This document shows positions 9,075-21,520 of a stretch of DNA of 64,000 bases, in pieces. The stretch is from Nematopogon swammerdamellus. Taxonomy: Eukaryota; Arthropoda; Insecta; Lepidoptera; Adelidae. The stretch lies in contig OX336340.1 of assembly GCA_946902875.1 (NCBI GenBank), positions 13,407,566-13,471,565 of the forward strand, read 5' to 3'. The stretch's first letter is position 1, and every line of letters begins with the position of its first letter. Under the pieces are notes generated by a model. That model saw only the letters and a list, made by a program, of their open reading frames with translations. It was not told where the DNA came from and did no database searches. The translations under genes were made by a program, and so were the position numbers.

Positions 9075-11890
9075 TTTCGCGCAATACCTTCGTTGCAACA
9101 TTCCTCGGAGGTACATCCGCGGGCTACGTCTATTACAATATTATTTCTATTAATGTAGTGCTGGGCGCTGCGTGCGCATGTGTTGGTGTGATCGCGGCGG
9201 AGCGGGGGTGGAGTTGGTTCGGCGAACTCCGTAGCGTCTTCGTAGTCGTTACCGCCGCGGCACATATAATATTTGACCCGTGTAATATTTGTTAAGTAAG
9301 CGACGTAGAAATGTCAATGTTAATAGACATTTTGCAATGTGATTATTTTCTATTCTTCCAGACAATGTAACGTTACTTCGGATAAAACACGGACACGCGG
9401 ACGTGTGAATCGAAACTTTGGTGCCGTTTTGATTGACGTAGCGCGTGTGGGCCATTTGGCGAATTTTGAATTGATTTTGAAACTCTACATGTATAGACGC
9501 GTGAATATGCAACTATTATGTAGGTGGCGATTTCTGGGATTGGTTAATTGTGCTTGTAATGTAAGTATTCATTGAATTAAGTAACCAACAGGTTCTACAC
9601 TTGCATTAAAATAATAATTTACTTAACATGACCAGATAAAAGTAGGTAGATACTTTATTCTCATAGAAAAAAATACATATACAATAATATCTTAGTAATA
9701 ATATAATGTTCCTACTCTTAACTATTTCTGTTTTATGTGTTTTAATTTATGTATATATATTTTTAAAGATGTACTGACCCTTAATCTCGCTTTAGTTTTG
9801 AAACCGTTATAGTTTTCCTGTAATATTTAATAAATTTTCCTTAATTTAGATTTTTTTTTCTGATTTTTTATTTTATATTTTCGAATAAAGTGGGGTGACA
9901 CGCGATTTTTTGGCTTTTTCGAAGATTTTGCATTCAAAGTGCCATTGTAAAATAATAAAAAAAAAAAACAAAAATTTTGGATTCAACAAGGCAATCCAGT
10001 TCCAATATTGTGTCACTTACCATATAAAAAAATATTATAATATATTTTGAAAATGTCTTCTAAAATTTATACAACGTAGGTAATATTCTCCAATTTCGTA
10101 CCAAATGACGGACGGACGTACGAGTCAGACCATTTGATTTCGTTTTCACCTCTTTGAGGTATGGAACCTATAGAGTATTTAATACAACTTTACAGTCCTT
10201 AGTATAATGAAGCTCGAATTTAGTCGCACGAGTCCGGTTGTGAAATTATTGAACATCTGAAAAAGCTTCGTTCTCTCGTAACTGTAACAGCGACTTAGCT
10301 CATGTGTGCTCCACCGACCTGATGTCGTAAAATGTGAAATTATAAATTACGTCAGCTACAACAAAAATTAAGAAAACTGACACTTTAACACCATTAACCT
10401 GTTATCATATAAAATACTGATAACGTACCTGACTTTTGATCCGGCCCAGTCGCAGTTGCAAGCAAAACGATATGGAAATTGTATTCAAATTGTCTAAATT
10501 GAGTTGGCCGATGACGCGACGCCTCGGAGAATATCGTTATGACCCGTCTATTAATGTGTGCATATTATGATCGCCGAGTACGGCCTAGCGAAGGCGGCAT
10601 AACTTTGTTAAATTAGTACTTATCGCATTCTTGTAAGGTTGTGGGAACTTCAATCATAATGCTGCGTCTCCGCGACCGACTGTCAGGAGATGTGCACACG
10701 TACTCTATCACTTTGGCGAGGCTTCATAAGCATTATGCAAAACAGCGCTTTAATTCTGAAACAATAGAATCTCAATTCGTTTGTATTCGCAGCAAGTGAT
10801 CTAAGCGCCGCCGATACGCACGGACAGCTCGAGTCAACTTAATAAGCGAAGCGCGGTCGAAAGGTGAAGGTTTTTATTTTTACACTGAATAATTTGTGTC
10901 CAATTACATTTTTGATGAATTCGATAGTACGAGCCGAGATAAACAGATTAAGCTACACGAAGGTCGAATCTATGATTTGCGTAGAGAATGTCACTACACG
11001 TGTGCATATATAATTTTTATAATAGGTACATTATTGACATTTTCTTTAACATTTTTGTGATTGGTGCCAATGTTTATTTCAATATGTTAAATTTATATAT
11101 GTATAGAGTATATGCATGGATTTGTATATTTAAATTCATAGCAATGCCGTTTCTTCAATACTACATCGTCCGCTCTTCTGAGTAAATCATACTGATGATA
11201 ATATATGTATACATACAAAAATTTACATTTGCTTACTTATAAATGTTTTTTTCAAATCTTAGAACTAAACAGTACCTGAAATATCAATTCAATATATTTT
11301 CCTTCTCTTAGAGAAATGAGGTGATATTAATTAAGTTTCCGTTTTACGCCATATTTTCACTTATTCGCCGCAATGAAGGATTCGTTGTGCATACATATTA
11401 TAATCACATATAAAACATGATTAAGACATTAACAACTATAAAAACAAAAATAAAAGCTGCTGACTGATTAGAATGTTTAAATATAATTTTGGTACAAGTC
11501 AAAAATGTGTTGGGAATAATAACTCAAGCCTCGAGCCGTATAATTAAGGGGGTCATCGTTTCCTTGACCGAAAAATAAGAAATATTTCAAATGGTAAGAA
11601 GTTACGCATCGCACCATCCAGCAGCGAGTTGACGTCATACCAGCGCCGGCGCCACCGCGCCGGTGATAGATCGCTCGTGTCCACGTCCAACAGCTTATTA
11701 TCTTTCTATTAGAAGCTTACCAATAGGTTAGCCATCATTATGTACTAAATTAGAGTTTAAATAATATACCCATCTTTTAATCTTGTGCATTAGGCATGTT
11801 ACAAAGATTTAATTAGTCTTTTAAATATAACTCTATCAAACTAATAATAAAACTCGAAAACGCTTGAATTTATTGACATACAATTTTCAT
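9075..11890. other. Long intergenic stretch, upstream of gene B
   Basis: No gene recognised. A GC-richer block at about 10440-10860 and another at 11620-11690 stand out from AT-rich surroundings and may be regulatory. This is inference from composition only. Confidence 0.35.
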
Positions 11891-11893
11891 TAA

Positions 11894-11923
11894 TAGAAAT
11901 AGAAATAGAAATAGAAAATATTT
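11894..11923. repeat. (AGAAAT)n microsatellite
   Basis: About five hexamer units of the AGAAAT type. Confidence 0.6.
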
Positions 11924-12084
11924 ATTTCAACTTAGTGAATTTACACAAAAAAGAAAGTACTTATACATAATATTTTACAATTCACTTTGGTGAAAATGGC
12001 CTAGGCGCAGCTCAATGTGCCTATGCCTAGGGACACATTGGTGCTGTTTTTAAGCCTAGCCAATAAGCGCTTAGCTCCTAACAC

Positions 12085-12152
12085 ACAGTAGGTATACATA
12101 GTACATATGTAGGTATACATAGGACATATGTAGGTATACATAGGACATATTA
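12085..12152. repeat. Tandem repeat, about 23-bp unit, 3 copies
   Basis: GTAGGTATACATAG followed by (T/G)ACATAT is repeated three times. The short minus-strand frame with repeated MYTYIC is a by-product of it. Confidence 0.75.
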
Positions 12153-13195
12153 GAATCTTATATAATATTCTCTCACGATGATTTTGGCTAAAACATTGCG
12201 CTAAATTGCATTTAGGTCTATTGAGTTCCAGTACCGTCATTACAAGTAACTGCATTATGAGTAGGTGTGTGGGTACATTATCGTATCTCGGTAGGTGGCG
12301 CGTGCGTTTGCCGCACCTCCCACACTAGCTAGTAGGTCTATCACACTATCTGTTATCTTAAGTTACTACTTTGACCACTCGTTATATAATGCCGTTGCAA
12401 CTACTACGGGCTGGGCTCGTGAGCCTAGGACTAGTATTCATATGCTTTCGCAGGTTCTTCCTTATCGTCTCCTAAGTATGAAACTACGTGCTAATAAACG
12501 CTATACTTACAATAGTTTAAAATGTCGGAGCCTCCTATAGCAAACTGATTTAATGCGGAGAGGGAGAATAAGTGTCGCCGCTTCAGTGATGTTAGCCTAC
12601 TCCGTGTAGCTGAGCCGGTGGAATGTGCAAGGGCAAAGTGCAATATCAGGACAAAGTGCCTTATATTTAGTAGGTAAATTATTCAAATATTTTTTTAATA
12701 AATTTAAAGCATAGTTGATAAGCCTAATAAAGTTCTTATAAAATTTTATGATAAAAAAAAATTTGTTGAAGTATCCAAACTATAAAAAAAATCAAATTAT
12801 CATTTTCAGTCGAAATTTTCAAAGGTATTGTTTTACTTTGATTATATAAATTTATAGCTAAATATATAATTTATAATATTTACGTATGAAATCATGGGTT
12901 GAATGAAACAATTCGATCGGAAGCTGAACGTTGACCGCGAGCCCATGTATCCTGCAATGATTGTCACAGCGAGACAATTCTGCCATGAAACTACGAGTAC
13001 ATACCCAGAAATGCATTTTAATACATTGCATACATTTTACCTTGTTGTATATGTATGAAACACTTGTACGTCAAGCACGCTTTTTGCAGTTTTTGAAATA
13101 TCGCCTTTGATTCGTTTTATTTCATAATATAACATCCTCGACAAACCTCTCTCGATTTTATTTCCGCGACCTACGGGTCGATTTCCGGAAATACA
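12153..13195. other. Intergenic, no gene seen
   Basis: AT-rich. A short open frame at 12295-12540 shows no domain. Confidence 0.3.
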
Positions 13196-13196
13196 C

Positions 13197-13375
13197 ACTG
13201 ACGATTCAGGAGCGTTTCAATCGCTGATACTAGTTTTAATCTGCGTCAGACTGGTCTTAGCGACTGAAACTCTCCTGAATCGCTAGTGCAGATTTTCGCG
13301 AATACAGGCCCTGACCTGAATCGTCAGTATCGGAAATCAGTCAACGGAAATTCCATTTAGCGAATATAGGCCCTA
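13197..13375. mobile_element. Hairpin element (possible MITE)
   Basis: Imperfect inverted repeat: 13197-13225 pairs with 13259-13287 at about 25 of 29 positions. A third copy of CCTGAATCGTCAG lies at about 13315. GCGAATACAGGCCCT and GCGAATATAGGCCCT form a direct pair at about 13298 and 13361. No coding. Confidence 0.5.
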
Positions 13376-13378
13376 TTA

Positions 13379-13425
13379 GGCGGCGGCGGGGGCGGGGGCG
13401 GCGGCGGGGGCGGCGGCGGCGGCCC
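13379..13425. repeat. GGCGGC/GGGGGC low-complexity run
   Basis: Nearly pure GC repeat, isolated in AT-rich DNA. Confidence 0.7.
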
Positions 13426-13809
13426 CAGTGCGCAGGAGCAGGCGCTACGTGTCTGAACTGGTAGCTTTCTTCACTTGGTGCGTTAAGTCATTAATTAATA
13501 CAGTGTCGGTATGTTAATGTGTGTCAAGTTCTTACTTCATTATAAGTACTCCAACTGTCTATTCTATAGTATAACATTGAGTGTTCATTTACAATATTGG
13601 AATGGCGATAATGAATGTCATTACGTGCCTCTCAGCATGTATGTAAACACTAACGGTCGAGTGATGTTGGTTTTCATTATTTCGTTGCAATTTTTTATTT
13701 TTATTTTTGTAACTTTGCATCTCGTTTGCGAATCAGCTTTAGTTAGTTATAAAAATTTTAGAAGTATCTAGGCATAATTTTTTTGTATTATAACACTACT
13801 TTATTACTT

Positions 13810-13860
13810 TACAGATTCTCTCTACCATGTATTTTCATTACATGGTAGAGAAAATCTGTA
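13810..13860. repeat. 22-bp inverted repeat, one mismatch
   Basis: Arms 13810-13831 and 13839-13860, 7-nt loop, one mismatch. Confidence 0.75.
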
Positions 13861-13864
13861 ATTT

Positions 13865-14090
13865 TGAAAAGAAAAATAATACATACATACCATACGCTGT
13901 ATCCCGTCAATCTGTGTTGTACTGCAAGAAGTATCACAGAATAACGCCGACCACCACGTTTAGCAAAGTATTCGGACAAAATAACTATCAAGCAGCAAGT
14001 AAGGCACCAAAACCCACCTGCTGCGCGACTGCGTGACTCGGAAGGACCATGCCAAGGTGAGAGTTGGCTATCCTGTCTCGTAAGAAAAAT
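13865..14090 (+). repeat. LINE 3' region fragment
   Basis: Shares ATACGCTGTATCCCGTCAAT, CCGACCACCACGTTT, CAAGCAGCAAGTAA and CCATGCCAAGGTGAGAGTTG with the copies at 6000, 21130 and 53030. Confidence 0.5.
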
Positions 14091-15880
14091 AATGCTAGTA
14101 GGGCAGCTTTCGCTGATGAGTCTATGTCACAACATTTTTTATTTAAGGAAAGGTTCTATGTAATTGTGTAATTTATATTTTTAATTTTTTTATTAAGTCT
14201 CTTTAAAATGTTTTCACTTATAACTTCATCAGGCTATTTGTTCCAAGAGTGCGCTCCTCTTTAGCGATACAGTGTCTACGAAGGTTTGAAACTTGGCGGA
14301 GGTATGGCGGACCTATGTTCATAAGTATGTGGGTGGTTGTGTTCGGTTGTTATGTGTTGGTTGCTTTATACGTCTATGGTTGGTTGACACTAATTTTTAC
14401 TACTAGGGTAGAGTACTAGGTAGATAGGTACTATGTATGTAGCTTCCCTTAGGTGAGTCTAGACAAAGCTAACATGCAAAAGTGTATCGCGAGATGGTGC
14501 GCGTTTATGACAGCTCGTGAACACATGCCAGGTATACGGATAGCTTGACTACGATGGGTGTTTATCAAAACATCTCCTATGGCGAATTGCACAAGAGTTT
14601 TGTAATCAAAGATAAAAGTGTCGGTCAGAAGAGGCGTCTAGTAGACAAACTGGTCCCGCCTTCTCCGTCTGCTGTCATTGTTCACTCTGTCTGCGCGAGT
14701 CTTGTTACAAAACATTCCTGTCTACTCTTCATTTCACGCTCACACCAGTCACACCGTATTTTTAGGTATATATTGTGTGACGTGTGCGTGCTCGTACCTA
14801 CGGAATTTCCCTAGAAATTTGAAAATTATTTACTTAGTACTTATTAAGAAATTTCTTCAATAGATATCTACATCTGCATTCGAAAACATTAGTTAGGTAG
14901 GGAAGATCTCTTAAATAATAATTTTACTTTTAAATTACAGAACTCCTATATTATATCAAGTTAAAATATTTTTTTACCTCGATATAGGAAGGTACTTTAT
15001 ATTAAGTATTAAATGTTATAGTAATAATTAGGTACTTTCGAAAATATTGTCAGTTAAATTGGAACATTACCTGTTTATTGTATCTAGAATTACCTCAGAT
15101 AAAAGTTTAAAAATTGGGATGAGAATGGCGGGATAGTGAAAAATGAAAAATAAAATATTTTTTTCTAGTTTGTATTTTTTTAGGAACTGACTACTCTCCA
15201 CTCGTATACACAAAATTATTTAATAGATATTTCTTGAAATATTTTATTTATTACTTGTTAAACACAAACACACAAAATTCGCACAACAAATAAAGCATAA
15301 TTCGAAATATATTTTAGGAATAGTACCAGCACGGCATCTCACAAATAAAAATTTAAGTATATGTAGCCATTAAATTAATATATTTTAAAATAATCTTCAT
15401 AAATACATATTATAACAAAATTTACCTTGGACGTGTGTAAATTAAATTAAATTATTTGTAAAAAATATTTGCAATAAATTCATAACGTCAAAGATTCTTT
15501 TTGGAATTTTTGTCTGTTTCTCAGATTGTCTTTACCAAAAAAAAAAAACGGCCGTGCATGGCGCAAAACTACTGACCAAATGGGCTCAGCTAGTAATATA
15601 TAAAATAAATAATAACAAGTAACATTCTAAATTAGGATTAAGTACACGAAATACTTACATAATAATAACTAACTTTTCCCACAGCTTCGCTTCGCGTGGC
15701 TTTTTGCTCATAGCTCAGGCCGCTGATGATGTAGAGTTATGATTAATAGTCTAAACCCATCTTGAGAAGTGACATAATGTAAGAGCAAAATCCGTATATG
15801 AATCGATAAAGTGGTTCTCGAGTTATAAGGATATTCATACATTGACGTATGTTACACGGCCGTAGAAACTTTCTTAATTT
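14091..15880. other. Intergenic, no gene seen
   Basis: Between the LINE fragment and the broken CPR gene. AT-rich. Short open frames near 14545-14863 lack any recognisable domain. Confidence 0.35.
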
Positions 15881-16099
15881 ACTATCCGATCAATGATTTC
15901 CTCAGTTTTGCAATGTCCTCCTTCTTGGCCGACCGTAGTGATTCCTCTTCCCGAAGGCGTCCGTGAAGGAGTACTGCCCCATCACCACCGTGGTCTCGTC
16001 CTTCTGGCCCTTGTTGAGGATCATTATTACCTCCTGTCGGTACTGCCCGTCAGCTGTAACGTCACTCATTAAACGTTGCTAGTCTAACATGAGTACTAA

Positions 16100-16860
16100 G
16101 TTGGGGGTTTCGGCCTTCTCTTAGCTCACGCTGCCGACTCCACTCAGGTCGGTGGGTCAAATGAGATACCACCCTAAACGCTGGGTTGAGTACTGCGGGG
16201 TTCCGTTAAAAGCCCCAGAATGCTTCGTGCTTCTGCACGGAACACTGGAGTTGGTCTCGCAGGGGTTGTGGTTTAGCGTTGATTCCCTGGTGCTTCCGTA
16301 CTTGTGTAGTTAAAGCACCTAACACGGGAATAAGTAGCGAAAGCTGCGAGTGGTGAGCCACTTAGAGCTCCGTAACCAATGTGGAGAATTGGTAGACATG
16401 CGAATAATGTAGATCGGTATGTCGGTGCTACACACACTTATATGTGGATGTGGGATGGATTTCCCACGAGCTAATGACGCTGACGTAAGTCTGTCATTCG
16501 AGACCGGTGGATCCCCGGTACACATTAGGTGGTGGTCATATGCACTTCCACGCATATACATAGCTGGTGAAAACAAAAGCCTTTGGGCTAGTACAAAACG
16601 CTGAGGCCCTGGGCACAGGTTGCGGTTGGATAGGGTGCTGACCCCAGTGGCAGTGAAGGCTTCACCCCCGGCTCTCGACTTCGGTCGGGGGTTCCTTCGG
16701 GTGGACGGGTGGTGGCTCGGATCGGCTGGGGAAAGGTCGCAGCCTGTGTTTGCCATGGGATTTTTTCGGAAGAACGGACGTTCGACAGAGCAGCTATGGG
16801 GCCTCGATCTGGCATACATGATCACTGTACTCGCAAGAGTGCAGGTAGTAGACGTCTGGA
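16100..16860. mobile_element. Unclassified retroelement-like insert in the pseudogene intron
   Basis: GC-richer block unlike its surroundings, with a minus-strand open frame of 197 codons (16319-16912) of low-complexity, Arg/Pro/Ser-rich content that matches no family I know. Probably the untranslated end of a transposable element. Identity uncertain. Confidence 0.35.
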
Positions 16861-16861
16861 T

Positions 16862-17205
16862 TTTGTAGCCGAAAGGCATCTCTGGACGTCTATAAACAAA
16901 AACGTAAATCAAAACAAAATGATAGAAAAGAAAGTTTGCCCGTCAGCTGTACCGGAAGGTTGGTATCTCTGGACGTCTATAAACAAAACGTAAATCAATA
17001 ATGATAGTAAGAAGGTGCCCGTCAGCTGTCCATCATGTCCATCATGTATGTCCGTCGATCTGGCATACATGATCACTGTACTCGCAAGAGTGCAGGTGTA
17101 GACGTCTGGATTTTGTAACCGGAAGGTTGGTATCTCTGGACGTCTATAAACAATACGTAAATCAATAATGATAGTAAGAAGGTGCCCGTCAGCTGTTTCT
17201 ACCCT
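16862..17205. repeat. Local direct repeats containing copies of the exon 3 boundary
   Basis: GGTATCTCTGGACGTCTATA occurs twice here (about 16962 and 17130) and TCTCTGGACGTCTATAAAC a third time near 16881. ATCTGGCATACATGATCACT occurs twice. GCCCGTCAGCTGT occurs near 16938, 17021 and 17188, and again at the start of pseudogene exon 3 (about 16047). This suggests local tandem duplication. Confidence 0.65.
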
Positions 17206-18374
17206 GAAAAAATAAAATGTATCGGCCAGGCACGTGATGTTTATGTATATAAAACTTATCTACAAAAATATTAATAATCAACTATTATTTGGTCCGGAAA
17301 CTTAAAACCTATAAAGTTCACAAATGCGCTAAGAACGCAAAGTTAATTTTTGAGCACCCGAGCGTGACTTTAGGGCTCCTTATAGTACAATTATTATCAA
17401 ATGTGATGTCATTTCACGCGTTTTAATACTCTTCGATGATTATAAATTTGTATAATAAACAATTTTCGGCTTATTGACATAATATACAGAACGAATCCTT
17501 CTAAAACCAAATTATTCTTAATGAGTTTCTTCTTGTGCCAAAAATATTACATTACTCACTCGAAAGAGTAGCCGTCATCTTGTGTGGTCCTCTTGTCTTA
17601 TAGGATGGCCATCATGTCCTTCATCAACGCTTGCGCATCGTCGTAGATGGTGGGCGGCCCGGCGCCTGCGGCGCAGTTGTCACCGCCGCCGCCAGCAGCA
17701 GTATCCATACCGCTAACCACTTCTGTACAATTTCATTTTTAAGGGATGTATTTTTAAAAGAACTTAATCAATGGATGGAGTAGGTGTTCTACCAGTAGGT
17801 ATATTATGCATTTTTTTATTATAATTGTGTTCCTAGATATACGAGTACTCACTACTGTCTGAAGTTAAATGAGGAGAATCAAGAAAAAATTTAGACGCGT
17901 GCCATATTTTACAGATACATAATTTCTCACGATCTTTTACTTCAATGGAACTGTATTATTACATTGTCGACTCTTGTTAAAGAGTTATTTAAGACGTTAG
18001 TCCACAAAGTAATCGACCCAGAACGAGGTGAAAATTTCGTGCGCAGTGTTCATGCTGAATTTCGGTGTTGAGCTTCGCGCGTATGCTTTTGAAATAGAAT
18101 GTAGCAGCTAACAGATGGGAGATGGCAGCTCGTGATGGAAGCGCATTAATAACCCTTGACCCGGCCGACCGACCGACCTATAGCAACCAGTCACGACACG
18201 AGCAATAATTTTACGTGACATCTATCGAAGTAACCGAGATGATGTACAACACGTAACCATAACAAAAATTTGTTTGAACGACGCGATCACCCGACGTGAC
18301 TGCCAGCAAGACCTTTTCTTTTTCCCGTTTTACTAAATTTATTTAAAACAAATATATTATATTCTAAGCTAATA

Positions 18375-18490
18375 TATATTATTGTAAGCTCGACATATGG
18401 CGTCGATGCACTCATGAGATGTCTAACGGCGCCCATGAACATTCAACAGCCGGCCTGACAGGTGCCCATTCAAGCTAAATAGCCTTAGGG
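18375..18490 (+). repeat. Dispersed repeat, GGCGCC...GCCGGCCTGACAGG type
   Basis: Shares GACATATGGCG, GAGATGTCTAACGGCGCCCA and GCCGGCCTGACAGGTG with copies at 48660-48800, 40230-40380 and 62330-62410 (partial). Confidence 0.5.
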
Positions 18491-18549
18491 CTGAGCACTA
18501 TCAAAGAAAGTATAGTATGAACGGGAGAGAAAGAGAGAGTATATAAGAT

Positions 18550-18645
18550 AAGCGATAGTTTATTATAATATTTGCGTTTAAATCGGATTTGCTATTAAAC
18601 CGAGTCTACCACGAACGAAGCCACGGGCAAAAGCTATAAAATAAA
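18550..18645 (-). repeat. RTE-like LINE tail, inverted copy
   Basis: Reverse complement of the block at 6690-6765: TGCGTTTAAATCGGATTTGC, then GAAGCCACGGGCAAAAGC. Confidence 0.6.
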
Positions 18646-19309
18646 TATAAATATCTTATTATCATTTGCTTTTACTTTCGATCGACTGTAGGGAGAAAGG
18701 AAGTATTGTGATCGTTCAAAATTTCGAAGTTGAGATTTCGACTGATTTGGGCTATACGGTATACTTATCATTCAACGATCCCAAAAAAAGTGGTTTTGAA
18801 AAACATGTATGTGTGTGTGTGTACTGTGTGTCCGTCCAGCGACCTTGCGCCTCAACCGCTCAACCGAATTCGTTCAAAATTCGTATTCAGTAGTTTGAAT
18901 CGATTACCTAGGGGTACTTATTTTTAGTTTTTTAAAATTCGAAAAAATAAGGGTAGCTGTCATACACATGATTTCGGTAAGGTCGATTTTCTCCAAAATG
19001 GCTCTAACGATTTTTATTATATTTTCCACATAGAAACACTATTACTAGTCTAAAAAGATACCATTATCTGTTTTTCTAGGAAAACACAAAAAAAGGTGGC
19101 TGCCATTCAAACGAAGGTTTCTTTCTATTAATTGCATACAAAATTTTTGTTGCGAGCGCCTAACTAATTCAACGGAACTGTCCTGTCAGTATATTTTGAA
19201 TTTCGAACATAAAAACAACAACAAACGTAAAGTTCTGCTGCAGACTCAATAATATGAAAACAAACAAATAAACAAGCGAGAAAGTCAGTGGGTCAGTCAC
19301 CCTACCATT
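18646..19309. other. Intergenic, no gene seen
   Basis: No gene. Short open frames around 18666-18927 lack any domain. Confidence 0.3.
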
Positions 19310-19510
19310 TATTTAGATTTCCGTACCCCCGTACGAAGCCTATTATTTACCTACTGAGCCACAACGTCTGTCTGTCTGGCTGTATCTTTGGAACCGTAAT
19401 AGCTAGGTGGTTGAAATTTTCACATAATATATCATTTTGGCTGATATGACTACAAAATTAAAAAAATTTAAGAATGAAATATTAAGTCCCCATACAAGAA
19501 ACGTGTTCTT
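19310..19510. repeat. GGCCAAGTGCGAGTCG-type repeat, internal fragment
   Basis: Carries the GTACGAAGCCTATTATTTAC, CTGTATCTTTGGAACCGTAA and GGTTGAAATTTTCACATAAT blocks of this family. Confidence 0.55.
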
Positions 19511-19784
19511 TCAAGGTTTTTTTTGCGGTGTAGAAACATCGGTGCGTTTGTCTGACTCGCAATTGGCTGGTTTTTGTCCGTGGGCGCCGTCGCGTCGGTC
19601 GGACTACACCTCTGCGTTAGTCTGGCGCGATCCATACGTCGAGCTTCCCATTTAAAAAAAAAACAAAAAAATATAGAGTGTATACATATACATATACCAA
19701 ATGGTATGATGAAATGTCTTGTTCGGAAAGTTCGTAAAATAATTACCTAGCTCTCAAAGTTTGAACAAATTAGTAACGACTCAC

Positions 19785-19790
19785 CAGCAT
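19785..19790 (-). other. Possible first exon (ATGCTG) of the broken CPR gene
   Basis: ATGCTG directly before a strong GTGAGT donor on the minus strand. Joined to the pseudogene exon it would give ML-KWLAVW, the tiny-first-exon pattern of genes A, B and F. The intron would be about 2.1 kb. No convincing TATA box was found. Speculative. Confidence 0.3.
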
Positions 19791-19909
19791 GTTGTAAGAC
19801 TCCGAGCTCGCACCGTCCCAGTACGCCACCGACTGGTCGTGTGTGACACAATAATATTCTTCTCTGCGGTACGATTGAAACAAATCAGCCTGTTCCACTA
19901 GTTTTTATT

Positions 19910-20520
19910 TGTAGAATATTAAAATTTAGTGTGGCAGTGAAACCAAAATGTCAAGAACACGATGTAGTTTGGATGAGTAACTACTTGAGGTGCAACACGT
20001 TTTAGTGTTAAAACATTTTTATATTGTTATAATATATTCAACGGCTGAAAACATTTAGTATACACATTACACAGTGCATTTTTCAAATCAAATTCAAAAT
20101 AAATAAACGTTTATTAATTAAATAAATATCTACACATGCAGAGTAGGCTCTCTCTTCTACACTAGTCTAGATTGACTATGCTGTAGAAGGCAGCATACAA
20201 TATTTTGTGGTAATATTTTGGGTGTGCGAGTATTTTGGCTTTAAATTACGTACATCTAATAACATAAAAGCTAGTTATTATGGGTGGGTACGTCAGGGTG
20301 TTAGTGGTGTGTGGTAAGTGAACGTACCTGTCTGTGAAAGTGTGTTTTTTGTGTGAATCACATCAAAATCACATCATGACCTCTTTCTAGCAGATAACAT
20401 TTCACCATCTTTCTCATTTGCGCTTTCCGTAAATTTTGCTTCAGGATCGACCTTATTCAGTCTGTAAGGGCCAAGAGAACATCGGCATCTCTGCCCGAAA
20501 CTAGTTGCATTGCGCGACCC
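19910..20520. other. Intergenic, no gene seen
   Basis: Nothing recognisable as gene or RNA. Confidence 0.3.
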
Positions 20521-20532
20521 AACTACTTACCA

Positions 20533-20765
20533 GTTTTTTTATGGATACTGACACGGTTCGCTACATCACCTACAACATCCGTATATGTCAGCCCATAACA
20601 CCGGGTGAACTAGTTGCCGTGTCAGTGCTTCCCTTCGGTCGTGCCGGCTACAATGAGCTGGACGGAAAACACATACTATTTACATAGCCGTTTCGACCGA
20701 CGTTTCATTCAGTGCGGCGGTACCAACCCGGGCGGGTTAAACCCTACCACCTATTAATATAAGAA
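20533..20765 (-). repeat. SINE family 1 copy
   Basis: In plus orientation: T-run, GACACGGTTCGCTACATCAC, CACCGGGTGAACTAG, GGACGGAAAACACA, CATAGCCGTTTCGACCGACG and GTTAAACCCTACCACC. Tail at the left, so the element lies on the minus strand. The head is missing. Confidence 0.7.
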
Positions 20766-20769
20766 GGGA

Positions 20770-20880
20770 GTCATATCCCTTAGTCGCCTTTTACGACATA
20801 CACGGGGAGAGATGCAGTGGGGCTATTCTTTTATAGTACCGGCCCCACACGGTACCTTTAGCGTACCACTTCTGCGCATT
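20770..20880 (+). repeat. LINE 3' fragment, CCCTTAGTCGCC motif
   Basis: CCCTTAGTCGCCTTTTACGA, then GGGGAGAGATGCAGTGGGGC and CCCCACACGGTACC. The same block is at 63375-63455 and, inverted, at 53025-53105. Confidence 0.55.
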
Positions 20881-21119
20881 CGCGTTTTATCAATATGCAT
20901 TGAGGTTGTATCGACTATTTTGATATGCAGAGCTGCCATACGTACTGTAAGTAGTTCTAGTTCTTGGTATATATCTTGGGGAGGGTACCGGTACGGCTTT
21001 CGAAATGCTAATTTAAGGAGAGCTCTTCGGATTTCATAAAAAAATATAATTTGTATCTAATAATGTCCAAAATAAATTTTCTGCGAAACCAAAACATTCT
21101 ATGAAATCACTAGAACTAG

Positions 21120-21275
21120 ACCACTAGACGAATAGGACGTTTAGCAAAGTATAAAAACAGGATACGAGCAATTTGTAAAGCAACAAGAATGGCACGAAAA
21201 CTTACCCACTGCATAACTGTGGAAGTACCGTGTCAAGGTGAGAGGTGGCTAGCCCTTTCGTCGTATGGCGTCATA
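21120..21275 (+). repeat. LINE 3' fragment
   Basis: GAATAGGACGTTTAGCAAAG and GTGTCAAGGTGAGAGGTGGC, related to the 13900 and 53030 copies. Confidence 0.4.
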
Positions 21276-21520
21276 TTCTTAAAATTAATAAATTAACATA
21301 AAATCCTACATGGTGCTAAACAAAGCAAAAGAAATCGTCTGACAAATTCCTGGTTAAAAATAAATAAATCAATTGGTCAGTTCACTCTAGGTATGTACGT
21401 ATATGGTAAAGTGTCAGCCAAATTAAGCTCAAGATTATTTGAATGCTATTATTCCTTACATGTATGTCATGCTTAGTAGTGTAAACGAGTTATGCATATT
21501 GATAGGTAATAATTTTAAGA

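Larger units (their letters stand above)
15882..17722 (-). pseudogene. Broken RR-1 cuticular protein gene
   Basis: Two decayed exons in the order and orientation of the neighbouring CPR genes. Exon 2 (17722-17560) follows a TACAG acceptor and starts with a hydrophobic signal-like stretch (KWLAVWILLLAAAVTTAP). The frame then shifts, an in-frame TAA appears after DMMAIL, and the exon closes with QDDGYSF at a GTGAGT donor. Exon 3 (about 16058-15882) reads ADGQYRQEV, KGQKDETTVV and GQYSFTDAFG, typical RR-1 words. A one-base frameshift follows. After it another frame gives SLRSAKKEDIAKLRKSLIG and a stop. The second half of the chitin-binding core (YxADExGY) is not found. The intron is filled with repeats. 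At least three disabling changes make a functional product unlikely. Confidence 0.75.

Noticed and set aside
16319..16912. 197-codon minus-strand open frame
   Set aside because: It has no recognisable domain, lies in a repeat-filled pseudogene intron and includes the tandem repeats at its start.
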